A stretch of 64,000 nt of DNA, taken from the NCBI GenBank assembly GCA_013407085.1, contig JACCGJ010000307.1, positions 47,757 through 111,756 of the forward strand, written 5' to 3'. This stretch comes from Atriophallophorus winterbourni (taxonomy: Eukaryota > Platyhelminthes > Trematoda > Plagiorchiida > Microphallidae). Made by a program: the position numbers and the translations under genes. Position 1 is the first letter of the stretch; each line of letters opens with the position of its first letter. Positions 45,011-56,588 of this stretch are shown in pieces. Below the pieces are notes generated by a model, which made no database searches, was not told the origin of the DNA, and saw only the letters and a list, made by a program, of their open reading frames with translations.

Positions 45011-45375
45011 GACGTTTAAAAACACTTATTTACTTTTAGTTTTGATCGTTTATGGCGTCCAAAGATTATAACACCAAACTGTTGGGTATTTTTCTTGTAT
45101 TGTTCAAACCTCTGCGAGCGGTCATTTGAAATTTGGCAATTTTTTCTGCGAAGCCGCAAACGTGCATCGATTATTCATCAATCAATATTGATTTTGAACG
45201 CATAATTTGACTATCGTTTAGTGTATAGACATTGTGATATCCCTTCCTTTATTCGGTCACTAAGCGATTTCAAGTACGGTTGTGGTTCTCTCTTACACAG
45301 CTGGACTCAGAGTTGAGCATAATAATCTTCAACTCTGAGTTTTATGTGTTCTGTGTTACTTCGGGTTACAATATA

Positions 45376-46255
45376 CAGTGGAACCCGGGTACAACGAATC
45401 GCTGGGGAGAGAGTAAAATGTTCGTTATAAGCGGAGTTCGTTGTAAGTAAACCGCATTGTCAGACATGTGATTTTGGCGCCGTTTTTCTGTACACGTGTA
45501 AACAATAAAGTAGTGAAGAATGTCTTACTTTTGTGTTTCTGCATGCGTGTAATCCAATTGATGAATAGATGATGCCACAGCACACAGATCACAACATTAA
45601 TTCCAAGTTCATGTTAATAATAGTAAATTTATTCTAAAACGAATGACATGAATGTTTCAGAGAGTTGCTTCTTCTGCTGCAGGAAGGTGGACAGCGTTGA
45701 TTTTGCTATGCCATATTTTTAGCAATTTCAGATTTTGTCATTTGGCCATTCTCCACTTCAGCTAAAATTTCCCTTTTTTCTCTAGGCTAAACTGCTCTCG
45801 TTTTCGTTGTCTGTCAGCCATCGTGTAACTGTAAGCAGGGAATGAAGTGTCTGTCTGAGTGATTGCAATTTGTCATGAGTCTGTGATAACCAATCACAGA
45901 GAATTCACGTGATTTTCTTGTGCGTGCGTGCGAGTCAGTTAGCACACTGTAGGCCAGGCTGCCTGTGTCTCACCAAGCTGTGTCAGTTCTATTCTTAGCA
46001 CACTGCAGGCCACTCTTGACGGAGCGTTGTGGGTTAAAGGCAAGCGAGTTCGTTGTATGTATGAACTTTATTGAACAAACATAGCTGCCGGGAACATGTA
46101 CAGTGTTCGTAAAAGGCGAGATTCGTAACGAACAGATTCGTTGTACGAATGTTTTAAAAAGGCTTACAAAGAAGGAATTTATTTGGGAAATCATGGTGTG
46201 TTCGTTCAAACCGGGAATTCGTTGTAAGCGAGTTCGTTGTAGGTGGGTTCCACTG
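45376..46255 (-). mobile_element. pogo-like DNA transposon, 880 bp, non-autonomous
   Basis: The ends are CAGTGGAACCC and GGGTTCCACTG, with TA on both sides (45374-45375 and 46256-46257), as expected for the Tc1/mariner-pogo group. Near both ends the motif TTCGTT(A/G)TA is repeated several times in either orientation. On the minus strand, from an ATG at about 45821, a decayed helix-turn-helix can be read: MADRQRKREQFSLEKKG, then ILAEVENGQMTKSEIAK and STLSTFLQQKK. That matches the CENP-B/pogo N-terminal DNA-binding domain. At least two frameshifts are seen. The catalytic part is absent, so it is a deletion derivative. Confidence 0.88.
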
Positions 46256-46459
46256 TAATACATTGTGATTTTTTACGTTAACTCTCAATGAAATGCATCT
46301 TTTAAGCACTGAATTACATTTTAAAATGATGACTGCTTTCATAATGCGGAATTAATTGGTTGTATTCCACAGATCTAGTCATTGGCAAGCGCTTTTATAA
46401 ATAGCAAAGCAGAATGCATCTGTGTGTATAATCGAAATTTGGTGAAACAGGGTTTTTTC

Positions 46460-46660
46460 TAATATATTGTGGTGCTCACATCCCAATCCCTTACACACCA
46501 CTACCGGTTTCTGCGTGTTTGCCGTCATCAGGTGGAGACAGTAAGATTAGTTAAGTAATACATAATCACTTTGTGATTATGTATTTGATCATCGTGGTTT
46601 TTTGTGAGAAACCTACGCAACAGTGGCATACAAGTATAACAGGGGTTTTCCACTTTTAAC
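46460..46660. repeat. family D repeat, rearranged
   Basis: GTGGTGCTCACATCCCAATC to GACAGTAAGATTA, followed by an AATCACTTTGTGATTATG block. Confidence 0.7.
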
Positions 46661-47059
46661 TTTTTCTATGCTCCGTTATATCCAAACTACAGCACTTCCC
46701 CAGTATGTTATTGACTGATCACTTAAATGACTACTGCACTGTAAATTATCGAACCACAGGTACATCATGCTTGTTGTTCACCAGTCATTGAGATCGCGTG
46801 ACTACGTTTGATGACCTTGGTAATTGGTTTAGGCTCATTTACTCTCAGGTGTTCCAGATATAAATAAACCAAGTCGCACACGTAAATAACTAACCTCACA
46901 GTGATAAATTGCACCAAATCCCTCCAATACTGATTCACCATCGAGAAAGTTAAAACATATTTTTTACTACTCTCTGAAAATCGTTTCAGGTGACGTGACT
47001 CCAAATTTATACGCTTATCACGCTCACATGATTACAGTTTGGCTTTCACATAAAGATCT
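46661..47059. other. no gene seen
   Basis: AT-rich sequence with no recognised feature. Confidence 0.4.
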
Positions 47060-47412
47060 TTGAAATCTAAAAACCAGTGGTGTATTGTTTGCGATTTGTG
47101 TAACACATTACTACCTGCAGTGCATGGAGAGCCGCCGACCTCGTGGATGGACAGAGTAACTAACGCTGAAGTGCTTTCAAAAGCTGATCTACAGAGCATG
47201 TTCACCATATTGCGTCAGCGCCGCCTGCGGTGGCTTGGTCATGTCTATAGAATGGAAAATGGTCGTATTCCGAAAGATCTACTCTACGGTGAGTTGCAAT
47301 TAGGAAGTCGACCATTGGGCAGACCGCACTTGCGGTACAAAGATGTTTGCAAAAGAGATATGAAAGCTTTTGACATTGACCCCGCAAGCTGGGAAGAACT
47401 TGCTCTTGACCG
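47060..47412 (+). pseudogene. family C LINE fragment, cut by the assembly gap
   Basis: Encodes RQRRLRWLGHVYRMENGRIP, KDLLYGELQLGSRPLGRPHL and RYKDVCKRDMKAFD, then EELALDR, where the unknown bases begin. It is in frame and less decayed than the copy at 41388-41775 and covers the region just upstream of that copy's zinc finger. Confidence 0.85.
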
Positions 47413-48412
47413 NNNNNNNNNNNNNNNNNNNNNNNNNNNNNNNNNNNNNNNNNNNNNNNNNNNNNNNNNNNNNNNNNNNNNNNNNNNNNNNNNNNNNNNN
47501 NNNNNNNNNNNNNNNNNNNNNNNNNNNNNNNNNNNNNNNNNNNNNNNNNNNNNNNNNNNNNNNNNNNNNNNNNNNNNNNNNNNNNNNNNNNNNNNNNNNN
47601 NNNNNNNNNNNNNNNNNNNNNNNNNNNNNNNNNNNNNNNNNNNNNNNNNNNNNNNNNNNNNNNNNNNNNNNNNNNNNNNNNNNNNNNNNNNNNNNNNNNN
47701 NNNNNNNNNNNNNNNNNNNNNNNNNNNNNNNNNNNNNNNNNNNNNNNNNNNNNNNNNNNNNNNNNNNNNNNNNNNNNNNNNNNNNNNNNNNNNNNNNNNN
47801 NNNNNNNNNNNNNNNNNNNNNNNNNNNNNNNNNNNNNNNNNNNNNNNNNNNNNNNNNNNNNNNNNNNNNNNNNNNNNNNNNNNNNNNNNNNNNNNNNNNN
47901 NNNNNNNNNNNNNNNNNNNNNNNNNNNNNNNNNNNNNNNNNNNNNNNNNNNNNNNNNNNNNNNNNNNNNNNNNNNNNNNNNNNNNNNNNNNNNNNNNNNN
48001 NNNNNNNNNNNNNNNNNNNNNNNNNNNNNNNNNNNNNNNNNNNNNNNNNNNNNNNNNNNNNNNNNNNNNNNNNNNNNNNNNNNNNNNNNNNNNNNNNNNN
48101 NNNNNNNNNNNNNNNNNNNNNNNNNNNNNNNNNNNNNNNNNNNNNNNNNNNNNNNNNNNNNNNNNNNNNNNNNNNNNNNNNNNNNNNNNNNNNNNNNNNN
48201 NNNNNNNNNNNNNNNNNNNNNNNNNNNNNNNNNNNNNNNNNNNNNNNNNNNNNNNNNNNNNNNNNNNNNNNNNNNNNNNNNNNNNNNNNNNNNNNNNNNN
48301 NNNNNNNNNNNNNNNNNNNNNNNNNNNNNNNNNNNNNNNNNNNNNNNNNNNNNNNNNNNNNNNNNNNNNNNNNNNNNNNNNNNNNNNNNNNNNNNNNNNN
48401 NNNNNNNNNNNN
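47413..48412. other. assembly gap, 1000 N
   Basis: Exactly 1000 unknown bases, most likely a placeholder of arbitrary size. A LINE fragment is cut on the left side and a Gypsy reverse transcriptase on the right. Open frames that appear to cross it are not real. Confidence 0.98.
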
Positions 48413-49958
48413 CTAGTTTAGAAAACACTGTCTTTCCGTGTAATGAAAGTGCAAAGTCATGAATATGGGGAATGGGGTAACGATCGGGAACAGTAACTCT
48501 GTTAAGGGAACGGTAATCACCGCATGGTCGCCAAGCATCAGATTTATTTTTCTCCACCATGTGAAGGGGGCTTGCATAAGGCGATTGGGATGGCCGGATA
48601 ATTCCCAGTTCGAGCATATTTTCAAACTCACGTTTCGCTACATCGAACTTGTTTGGAGCCAAACGACGGGGCTTGCTAAACACTGGAGGACCACGGGTCA
48701 CAATGTGGTGTTTAACGTTATGTTTAACGACCGCAGCTTGTGTACAGGGTTTGAAAACTTCCGAAAATTCTTTCAGTAAGTCACTGAACGCAGATGGGAT
48801 GTCAGGGGTGAGTACACGAATGGTTTGAATAGGGAAATCGCAGGAATTACCAAAGGAGTTAATCTTTGTCAAATTATCAATAAGCATCCGTTTAGCTATA
48901 TTGACTGAAAGATCAAAATGTGAGAGGAAATCTGCTCCCAGAATCGGTACTTTGACATCAGCCAGCGTGAAAATCCATCGAAAATCGCGTCGTAGACCCA
49001 ATTCGACAGAAAGTGATCTTTGACCGAAAGTGGAAATTTTCGTGCCGTTTGCCGCCTGCAACGTCATTGACGAAAGGCTCTTGCGTTCCTTAGTGGATGG
49101 TGGGATAACACTAATCTCAGCACCAGTGTCGATGAGGAATCGCATTTTAGTGGCCCGGTCGTTAACGTAAAAAAGTCGGCTTTTAAGGGTGCCAGACAGA
49201 GCTGCTGCGTCTAATGTCTGGCTTCGCGGTCCGTTAGAACGACTAGTAGATCGTTTTTTGGGCTGACGAGGATGATGATTTCGTGAGTTATTACGAGATT
49301 GTGCGATGTTCTGTACTTGCAATGACAAGGAATGGAACATCGATTTTAACTCTTCAAAATCATTCTGGACAGGAATGCTTTTATGCGTGTCAGTGGTGTG
49401 TTTGACGTGCGACAAGGTAACGCTGTGCGAGATGTCGTGAAATTCGTCTGCAATGCGTGCCAAGTGCTGGAGACTGGTAGTCTTATCCATAATGGCTAAC
49501 ACTTTACGGACGTCGACTGTGAGACTCTGCTGCCATAATTCACGAATGATCTTGTCATCAACAGGCTTGTCTCCTGTTAATTGAAGCATGTGTCGCAGGT
49601 GTTGTGATGGAGTGTGATCACCCATTTCTAAGCCGGACAAAAGTTTCCGTAGGTTTTGCTCGTCCGTAGATGAAGTACGTGAGATAATGGCGTGTTTAAG
49701 TGCATCGTACGGATTATCGGCAGGGCGGTTGTAAATTAAATCTGCAACCTCCTTTGCGACTGACGATGGCAACATACCAACTACACGATTATACTGGGAT
49801 CGTTGAGTTTTTACGCGGTAAGACTCGAAAAGTGCTTCGATCTGTGCGAACCAGAGGCGAGGGTCGTTCATACCAAAAGAAGGAAGACTAAAGTGCGACA
49901 TAGTGTCGGTAGAAATGTCCTCGGATGGGGTATTAGAAAATGCTGATTTAGAATCCAT
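48413..49958 (-). CDS. Gypsy-2 gag-pol: Gag, protease, start of reverse transcriptase
   Basis: One open frame of 515 codons runs from an ATG at 49958 to the gap with no stop. Gag has [20 protein letters not shown] and [16 protein letters not shown]. The protease has [17 protein letters not shown] with the DTG active site. RT begins [20 protein letters not shown] and continues through [20 protein letters not shown] and the intact CGDYRSLN motif, before it meets the N run. Gag and pol are in the same frame, and no zinc motif is seen between them. It is related to Gypsy-1 but clearly a different copy. Its RNase H and integrase must lie in the gap or are lost. Confidence 0.93.
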
Positions 49959-50059
49959 TTAGTAAATGAAAAATATATATGACAGCAAAATCAAAATAAC
50001 TGGGAGTATATGGTAAGAACGACAATTTCAAAAAGAAAAATGTTCGGGGCTCACCAATT

Positions 50060-50245
50060 TGTAGCGGTTGATCCAACGGAGATTTCACCACTAACAAAGT
50101 ACGTCTCTGGTTATTGAACGCAATAAACCGGAACACAGTTCACAACGAATGACAGCATACAAATCCCAAGCAGTCACACGCGAATTACTTGTCCCAAAGC
50201 AGAACACGAGCGCGGCGTGAATCGTGTATATCCAAATTGTGTACA
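50060..50245 (-). repeat. probable 5' LTR of Gypsy-2
   Basis: On the minus strand it would start TGTACACAATTTGG and end CCGCTACA, directly before AATTGGTGAGCCCCGAAC. That is the same primer-site region as Gypsy-1. The 3' boundary is well supported. The 5' boundary is a guess from the TG...CA rule, because the other LTR is not in the window. Confidence 0.5.
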
Positions 50246-50328
50246 TATTTACATGTATCATTAAAACAAAACAATAATGAAATATGCAGGGTTATTGTAA
50301 TAAAATATACAATAATGAAAACACCATA

Positions 50329-50396
50329 AAGTTATGACCGTTTTATGGAAGAGAATACATGTCGAGAGCGGTTTCTACTGGCGTCGAGTTTATAAA
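50329..50396 (+). pseudogene. CLINT1: partial CLINT1 exon, duplicated
   Basis: Contains the last part of the exon (MTVLWKRIHVESGFYWRRVY, then K) with an intact donor AAA|GTAAAT. One residue differs from 15490-15703 (S to G). The 5' two thirds of the exon are missing. Confidence 0.88.
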
Positions 50397-50794
50397 GTAA
50401 ATATACATCACTATTTCAAAATTATTTTCCGTAAAACCTTACAAAATGACAGTCTCTATCACGGCATGAAAATACTAAATAAGTTTTGCGAACCAGTGCC
50501 AAACATTCCACATTATTTGCATTGGCATAGCTCAACAGCAGATTGGTCCTGTCTCAAAATGCACATTCGTTTAAAGCTACTAACCTATTTTTATCGAATC
50601 CGACAATCCAAAATTCGATTTGAAGCCAGGGCCTTACAACCATCCTTTTATATTAACTGGAAGCATGCTCGCCATATTTAGGTTTTATTTCATTGTAAAA
50701 AATTTGGACGTTTATTATAATAGAAATAATGGAGAAAAAATTATAAAGGCTTCATTTCGAATTAGTCAAAATAGGCGGAGATCCAAGTTGATGC

Positions 50795-51030
50795 ATGTGC
50801 ACGGGTGTGCAATCATACAGTACTTATCTGCTGTGCAGCTAACCGTGCTTAATTGATTGACCATCGCTAGTAAGCTGCATGATGAAACAGGCTGGAGTCT
50901 CACTACCATTTCTATTTTCTTTCTCATATCTGTCTAGGCCCGGGCATCCTGACAGTATCTTAGCCCACGTGCAGTCTCTGACTGTACGGCACTTTTCCTG
51001 AATCACGCTTGTGCTTTCATACATACATCA
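50795..51030 (+). repeat. family A SINE-like retroposon in the duplicated segment
   Basis: Orthologous to the copy at 16095-16345, sharing flanks on both sides. It is inherited through the segmental duplication. Confidence 0.85.
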
Positions 51031-52778
51031 TACATGTGAAAAAAGGAAGGTATGAATTATCAAAAAGACATGCATGCCATATTAATTTTGTTCTCGCTAT
51101 TGTGAACCAATAGCTTCTGTCCGAAAAGTTTACCTAGAGGCAAAATCAATAATTGAAACATTATGTGGAGAAGTTATTCAGCGGTTCAAGCTATTTATCG
51201 TACTATCCACCGGTCCTGTTCATCCCAGGTCTTTTGATAACTTTCTTATTAACATTCCCGAAAAAATTAGGTTTAGATATACAAAGATCTTCATCATCGG
51301 ATTTTAAACACACGAGTGTAGTGGCTCTACTCGCATACGTATTTTACCATCCACGTTTCAGTTGAGATAATTTAATGAAAAAATAGAGTATGGCCACAAA
51401 GTTTTCTAAATCTCAAAGAACATTGCTCAGTTCCTTTCCTCGCATCAAGGATGGACTTTTATTTTATCGATGTTCTATCGCTGGCTGGATGAATCCGCTC
51501 TTTTGCTATAAGCCTGCTAAGTATAACAGATTTCAGAATTTAGAGTAGACATGGAAAAGTTAACAGTGCATTAGCCTAAGTGCGGTCAATAACATATTGC
51601 GACAGTTCACAGTAATCCAGACTAAAGTGCTTGGTGCTGATAAATTTGTTCCACATTTTACTGTCCTGGGATTCGACGCACTTCGTATTCTTTTGAGCAA
51701 GCCTTTTGGCTCACAATAATAAACTGCCGGCTTTTCGAGATAATAAGCTTGCATTCGGCATGCTATCACGCCCATAAAACGTTTTGCAAATGAAATATAA
51801 TTCACCATTTTTGTCTTCCAGCACGGTATTTTACTCACGATTTCCTTATTTTTATTATTCTGTCAGCAGAATTTTATTTATATAAATCTCGGTAAATGTG
51901 CTAAAATCGAAACATTCTTGTTTCAGTTTATTTACAACGCAAATCTACAACTGCAGACCACTAACACTAAACATTTCATTAAATTCCACTGGTAATCAGT
52001 TGCGTGAACATTATCGCAGTTATTTTTGTTCCTGAATCAAACTGAATTACTGTGGAATGTGTTTTCGATCTGTACATTTATGGTCGATCGTTTTCGAAGA
52101 TTTCATTACAATTAGGTGCAATTAAAAGCTGACTGTTATATCATTACCCCAAGACTTTATATATTTTTTGTGTACCAGAGCATTTTACCAGTTTCTCTTT
52201 GCTCTAGTGCAACTTGTACACTCGTTACCTTATTATACAGATTACAACTAGCTGTGCATTTTTAAAAAGGATAAGGTCAAAAACCTCAAATCACTCCAAT
52301 CTCCTTATTGTACGATAGACTAAGACCATTACGCTAAGTGTACATATGCTGAATTACATCATGAGTCTGAAACCAGACAGTGCCGCGTAATCGTTGATAG
52401 CACGTAGTCATCATCATCAAAGACAGCATTACACTGGTAGCGCGTACCGAATGCTTAACTGCCACGTAGCCTGAGAGATTGTCACGCTGCTAATGTCTAG
52501 GAGAATTTTCAAGAAAAGTATAGTGACACTTGGGCTGCAATGAATTCTTGCTTTCAGCTACTTATCGGTGACAATCGATTTTACACTGCCTCAACTCCAC
52601 AAAATATTGTTCAACAATACACTACTAAAACACTCATATTTAACAAATATGACGTATTGGCCCCGTGGGTGTCAGGTTGTGTAATGTATGTAATGTGTAC
52701 GTGTTACAGTGGTTAAAAAATATAACAAAGACTTTACCGTTACCACCTGTTACTTCGTAATACCATTGCCATTTTCAG

Positions 52779-52917
52779 TCTCTTTTACTCTTGGATTATT
52801 TGCTCAAAAATGGGTCGGAGCAAGTGGCCTCTAGCGCACGCAAACACATCTACGATTTGCGTACGCTTGAGGCGTTCCAATATTTCGAGGAGAATGGAAA
52901 GGACCAGGGTATCAATG
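52779..52917 (+). pseudogene. CLINT1: CLINT1 ENTH exon, duplicated and open
   Basis: Full-length copy of the 18802-18940 exon with intact acceptor and donor (ATG|GTAAGC). E-to-K changes REHIYDL to RKHIYDL. The frame remains open through the intron start into LINE sequence. No other functional CLINT1 exons were found nearby. Confidence 0.9.
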
Positions 52918-53037
52918 GTAAGCATTTTTACTTTTCTCCATATCACAGGACACAAAGTGCCGATAAAATTTACCATTACGAAATTTTCGCTAATATCATC
53001 ATTACTGATACTATTGATATTATTATTGACATTGCTA

Positions 53038-54724
53038 TTGCTATCTGCGAAGAATTCCTTCTTTACTTTAACTCTACCTACAACAATCCAAACTACGTTT
53101 ACACAACCAGTCATCTTCCTTCGCCGAATACACTAAATACTTCGAGTATAAACCTGATTGACATAAATAAATTATGTCAGCAATCAACTGTCAGTCTCAA
53201 AACTGACACAGCAGGCATACCTCCAGCCATATGCAAAATGGGTGGTAAAGACTTTCAACTTCTCCTGCTTAACCTATTTAACGCATCCATTGAATCTGGT
53301 ACCTCTCCGGCAGAATGGAAACTCTCAATTGTTATACCTAGATACAAATCTGGCTCAAAACACTTAGTTACTAACTACCGACCAATAAATCATACAGCCT
53401 TCTTGTCAAGGTTATTTGAAAAAATTGTAAAGAAAGCTATGCTTGAATATCTGACACCTAGTTTCTTTTCTAAGGCACAGCACGGATTCCTTAACAAAAG
53501 ATCCTGCATTACTTGCCAGCTAGAATACTTAGACTGCATCACAAGTTCAATTGATATTGGCTTTTCAGTTATAGTTGTCTTCCTTGATATAACCAAAGCT
53601 TTCGACACAGTACCGCATAACCTATTACTATCTAAGCTAAGTTCATTTGGTATAGGTGGCAATCTTCATTCTTGGCTCACTTCTTTTCTTACCGATCGCA
53701 CATACTGTGTTGAGGTTAATGGTCACAGATCGCGCACCTTGCCGATTCCAAGTGGCGTGATACAAGGCAGTGTTTTAGGTCCATTACTTTTTCTCCTATA
53801 CATAAATGATGTACATACAGTCGTCTCTCATAGTAAACTATTCTTGTTCGCAGATGACATGAAAGTAGTAATTTCCTTCCCATCTTCTGAAACACAAACT
53901 TACATTGCCAGACTAAACAAAGATTTGGATGCATTATCCAAATGGGGTAAAATTAATGGTCTCTCATTTTCTGTAGAAAAATCTAAGTTCATGCCTTAAG
54001 ATGTACAATTCCTGATAACTCAATCCTTCTTAATGGTAATCCTATTCAAATTATCGATTGCACACGTGATCTTGGGTTCAAATATTCAGCATCGCTTACA
54101 TTCAACGAGCATATACATCACGTGGTTTCAAAAGCAAAGCAGAGTGTTAATATGATTCATAAGTTCTTTACTCTCTCACACTGTAAGTTAGAACTTTATA
54201 AACTTTTCACCATACCCCTCTTTGATTACTGTAATATAATATATAGCAGTATAAATAAAACCGATACCATCCTTTTGGAAAAAGTACAACGTACTTTTAC
54301 CAAATCAATCACCGGATATAGCTCGAATCAATCATATAGAGAAAGATGTACGCAGCTCAAGCTAGAACCACTATGGTTCCGTAGAATTAGACACAACCTA
54401 ATACTGTTCTTTAGAATAATATCTTCTGATAATATAGATATAAATTCGTCTATTCGCTTCCGACAAGGTTCTAGATATAACTTAAGAAATCAAGATAACC
54501 TAGTGGAATTACCTAGATCCTGTACGAAAGTAAGAAGTAACTTCTACCTAAATAAATACGCTAAACTCTGGAATATTCTTCCGAAAAACATAAGACTTTG
54601 TACCTCACTATGTGATTTTAAATCACATCTGTATTCATTTCTCACAGTTGAAAAATTAATGAAACTTCTCAACCTAGATGTCTCATTAGATGAACTATAC
54701 AATCATGGCATTGCTGGTTATTAA
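53038..54724 (+). pseudogene. LINE reverse transcriptase fused to the CLINT1 duplicate
   Basis: RT runs in the frame of the upstream ENTH fragment: FNASIESGTSPAEWKLSIVI, QHGFLNKRSCITCQLEYLD, motif A FLDITKAFDTVPHN, motif B SGVIQGSVLGPLLF and catalytic LFLFADDMKVV. It stops at 54000. The remaining thumb and C-terminal domain continue in another frame at 54122-54724 (LFDYCNIIYSSINKTD, then YAKLWNILPKNIRLCTS). One frameshift near 53995 therefore separates the halves. The endonuclease is missing, so the copy is 5'-truncated, with its start exactly at the duplication edge. Relatives lie at 55360-56421 (minus) and 57080-58220. Confidence 0.9.
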
Positions 54725-55359
54725 CAGTGATATCAGTTTTTCAACTTTCATAGTGAACAGTTACTCCGTCCCTTAGTATTTATTTTCCAGATTACCTCTT
54801 TACATCCATTTGAAGAATTCCGGTTCAATAACGAGTCAACACTGGGACGCCAAATCTTCTACGAATAACCATGAAAAGACAATCTTCATTTAGAAGATAT
54901 ATTCGACAATAATAATGTGTTCCAACTAAACATTTTTGAAGATTTTCTTTCTTCGAGATTCCTCGCATCTTCGATGTTCCGGTCCATTGTTCTTCAATAT
55001 TCTTCGTAACATTTTTCCCCTCACATTTTCCCCACATTTTTCATACAATAACTGCTCATATATTGAATTCCTGTAAAACTGATTGATTATCATTTACCTG
55101 GACCATTTTAACGAACGAAAAATTATCAGCACGTATGACCTTGAAAATGTTAATAATTATTGTCCATTTTTATGCTTTATGTATACAAACAAGTTTGATA
55201 ATTATCGATCATGCTCAGCATGCCTTGGAATTCCAAGAATAAAATAATTATTTCATTTATATGCCATTGACGAAAACGGAGAAGGTGCGATCAGAATGAT
55301 ATGAACAAAACCAATTAAATAGGGATCCGGAAATACCAAGCGATGATAATTTTCGAAGA
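54725..55359. other. no gene seen
   Basis: AT-rich sequence with TTCTTC/GAAGA-rich patches (54890-55020). No recognised feature. Confidence 0.45.
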
Positions 55360-56421
55360 AGAAGAGAATGAGGAACCTTATAAGATGCTTTGGTAATGTC
55401 TAAGAAAACTGTTTATACAGCTAATCCATGATCTATGGAGGTGATTGTATAGTCCAAATATTCCAACTGACAGGTAATGCAGGACTTCTGATTTAAAAAG
55501 CCATGTTGGAATGGAGAGAAAGCGTTTGGGCCCAAGTAAGCCATTAATGCGTTCTTGATCAACTTTTCAAATAGCCTGGAGAGAAAAGGTGTATGATTAA
55601 TAGGCGATAATTAGTGACGATCTGCGAATTTCCTGTTTTAAGGCGAGTTGCAATGAGAGAATGTTTCCATTCGAGGGAGAAAATACCAGATTTAATAGGA
55701 AGATTAAACAGGTTTAATAAAATTAAAGGTATGTCATCCGTATTTAGTTGCAAGATTGCTGGAAGAAAACCTACAGTATCAGGCTTGTAACAAGCTTTGC
55801 TTCGCCGACACTGCGCTAACTTCTTGTAAACTAAAGGAGATGGAATCCATACACATTGAATTAATATTTTGATTTGGGAGTAGAGGGTATACGCTGGTAT
55901 TAAATGGCTGAATAAAATAGTTCAGAAAAAGCTTACTTATTGCTGAAGAGTCTGATATTGATGATTCCCTACCATCATTGTTGAACACAAGTTTAGAAAT
56001 TTCATGTTTACTTAGATTATATCGAGATCTCGTTAGACTGTTCAAAGACTTGCTCTTCAAAGCACTGTTCAGGGCCATTCTTTCTTGATTCTCGATGAAT
56101 TTTATTTTGATTGTTGTAAAAAAGCTAAGAAGTTCCTCGACACGTAAAAATGAATAAAAGTGTGGTGTGTGGTTTACAAAAGCAGAAAGACGGGCTATCT
56201 TTCTTCAAGAAGTTTTATTTTATCAAGTTTGATAGGTTTAGTCTTTCGATGAGTTGATGCAGTTACAAGACATCTAGAGAAATTTTTATGAAATATGGAA
56301 GATATAAGATTAAAATCTGGAGATATTAAGAAGTCAGTCCAATCAGAGTTTTTTATTAGAGTCGAAAACTTTATCCGATCAATATAAAGACAATCACTAT
56401 CTGTGCTGATGGATGTCCGAG
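55360..56421 (-). pseudogene. LINE linker and RT N-terminal half, degraded
   Basis: Minus-strand pieces include MALNSALKSKSLNSLTRSRY at 56078, LLNLFNLPIKSGIFSLEWKH at 55700 and a decayed HGFLN...SCITCQLEYLD near 55480. They match the RT at 53038-54724 and, upstream of 55976, the linker at 57751-58164 on the opposite strand. Several stops. Confidence 0.8.
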
Positions 56422-56588
56422 ATGGACAACTGGCCTTGACCGATCCTAGTCGAGTTCAAATTTCAGGTAGATCGCGATGTGTTTTTGTCTAAGGCGGAAC
56501 ACATAACTAACGCCACTTTAGACAAACTCGAAATGAAGCCTGACAACCCTCCTTTTAATAGGAGACAATACACTGTATCTTCGACTAG

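Larger units (their letters stand above)
50329..53037 (+). repeat. segmental duplicate of CLINT1 15636-19060
   Basis: About 2.7 kb matches the earlier segment closely. It covers the end of one ENTH exon, the whole following intron with its family A SINE, the next ENTH exon and the start of the next intron. The main difference is the 693-bp retroposon, which is absent here. The match starts abruptly inside an exon at 50329 and stops at 53037, where a LINE begins. Confidence 0.95.

Noticed and set aside
47060..49958. Long open frames crossing the N run (about 453 codons + strand, 918 codons minus strand)
   Set aside because: They consist largely of unknown bases; N is simply read as open. The minus frame joins a Gypsy pol to the antisense of a LINE.
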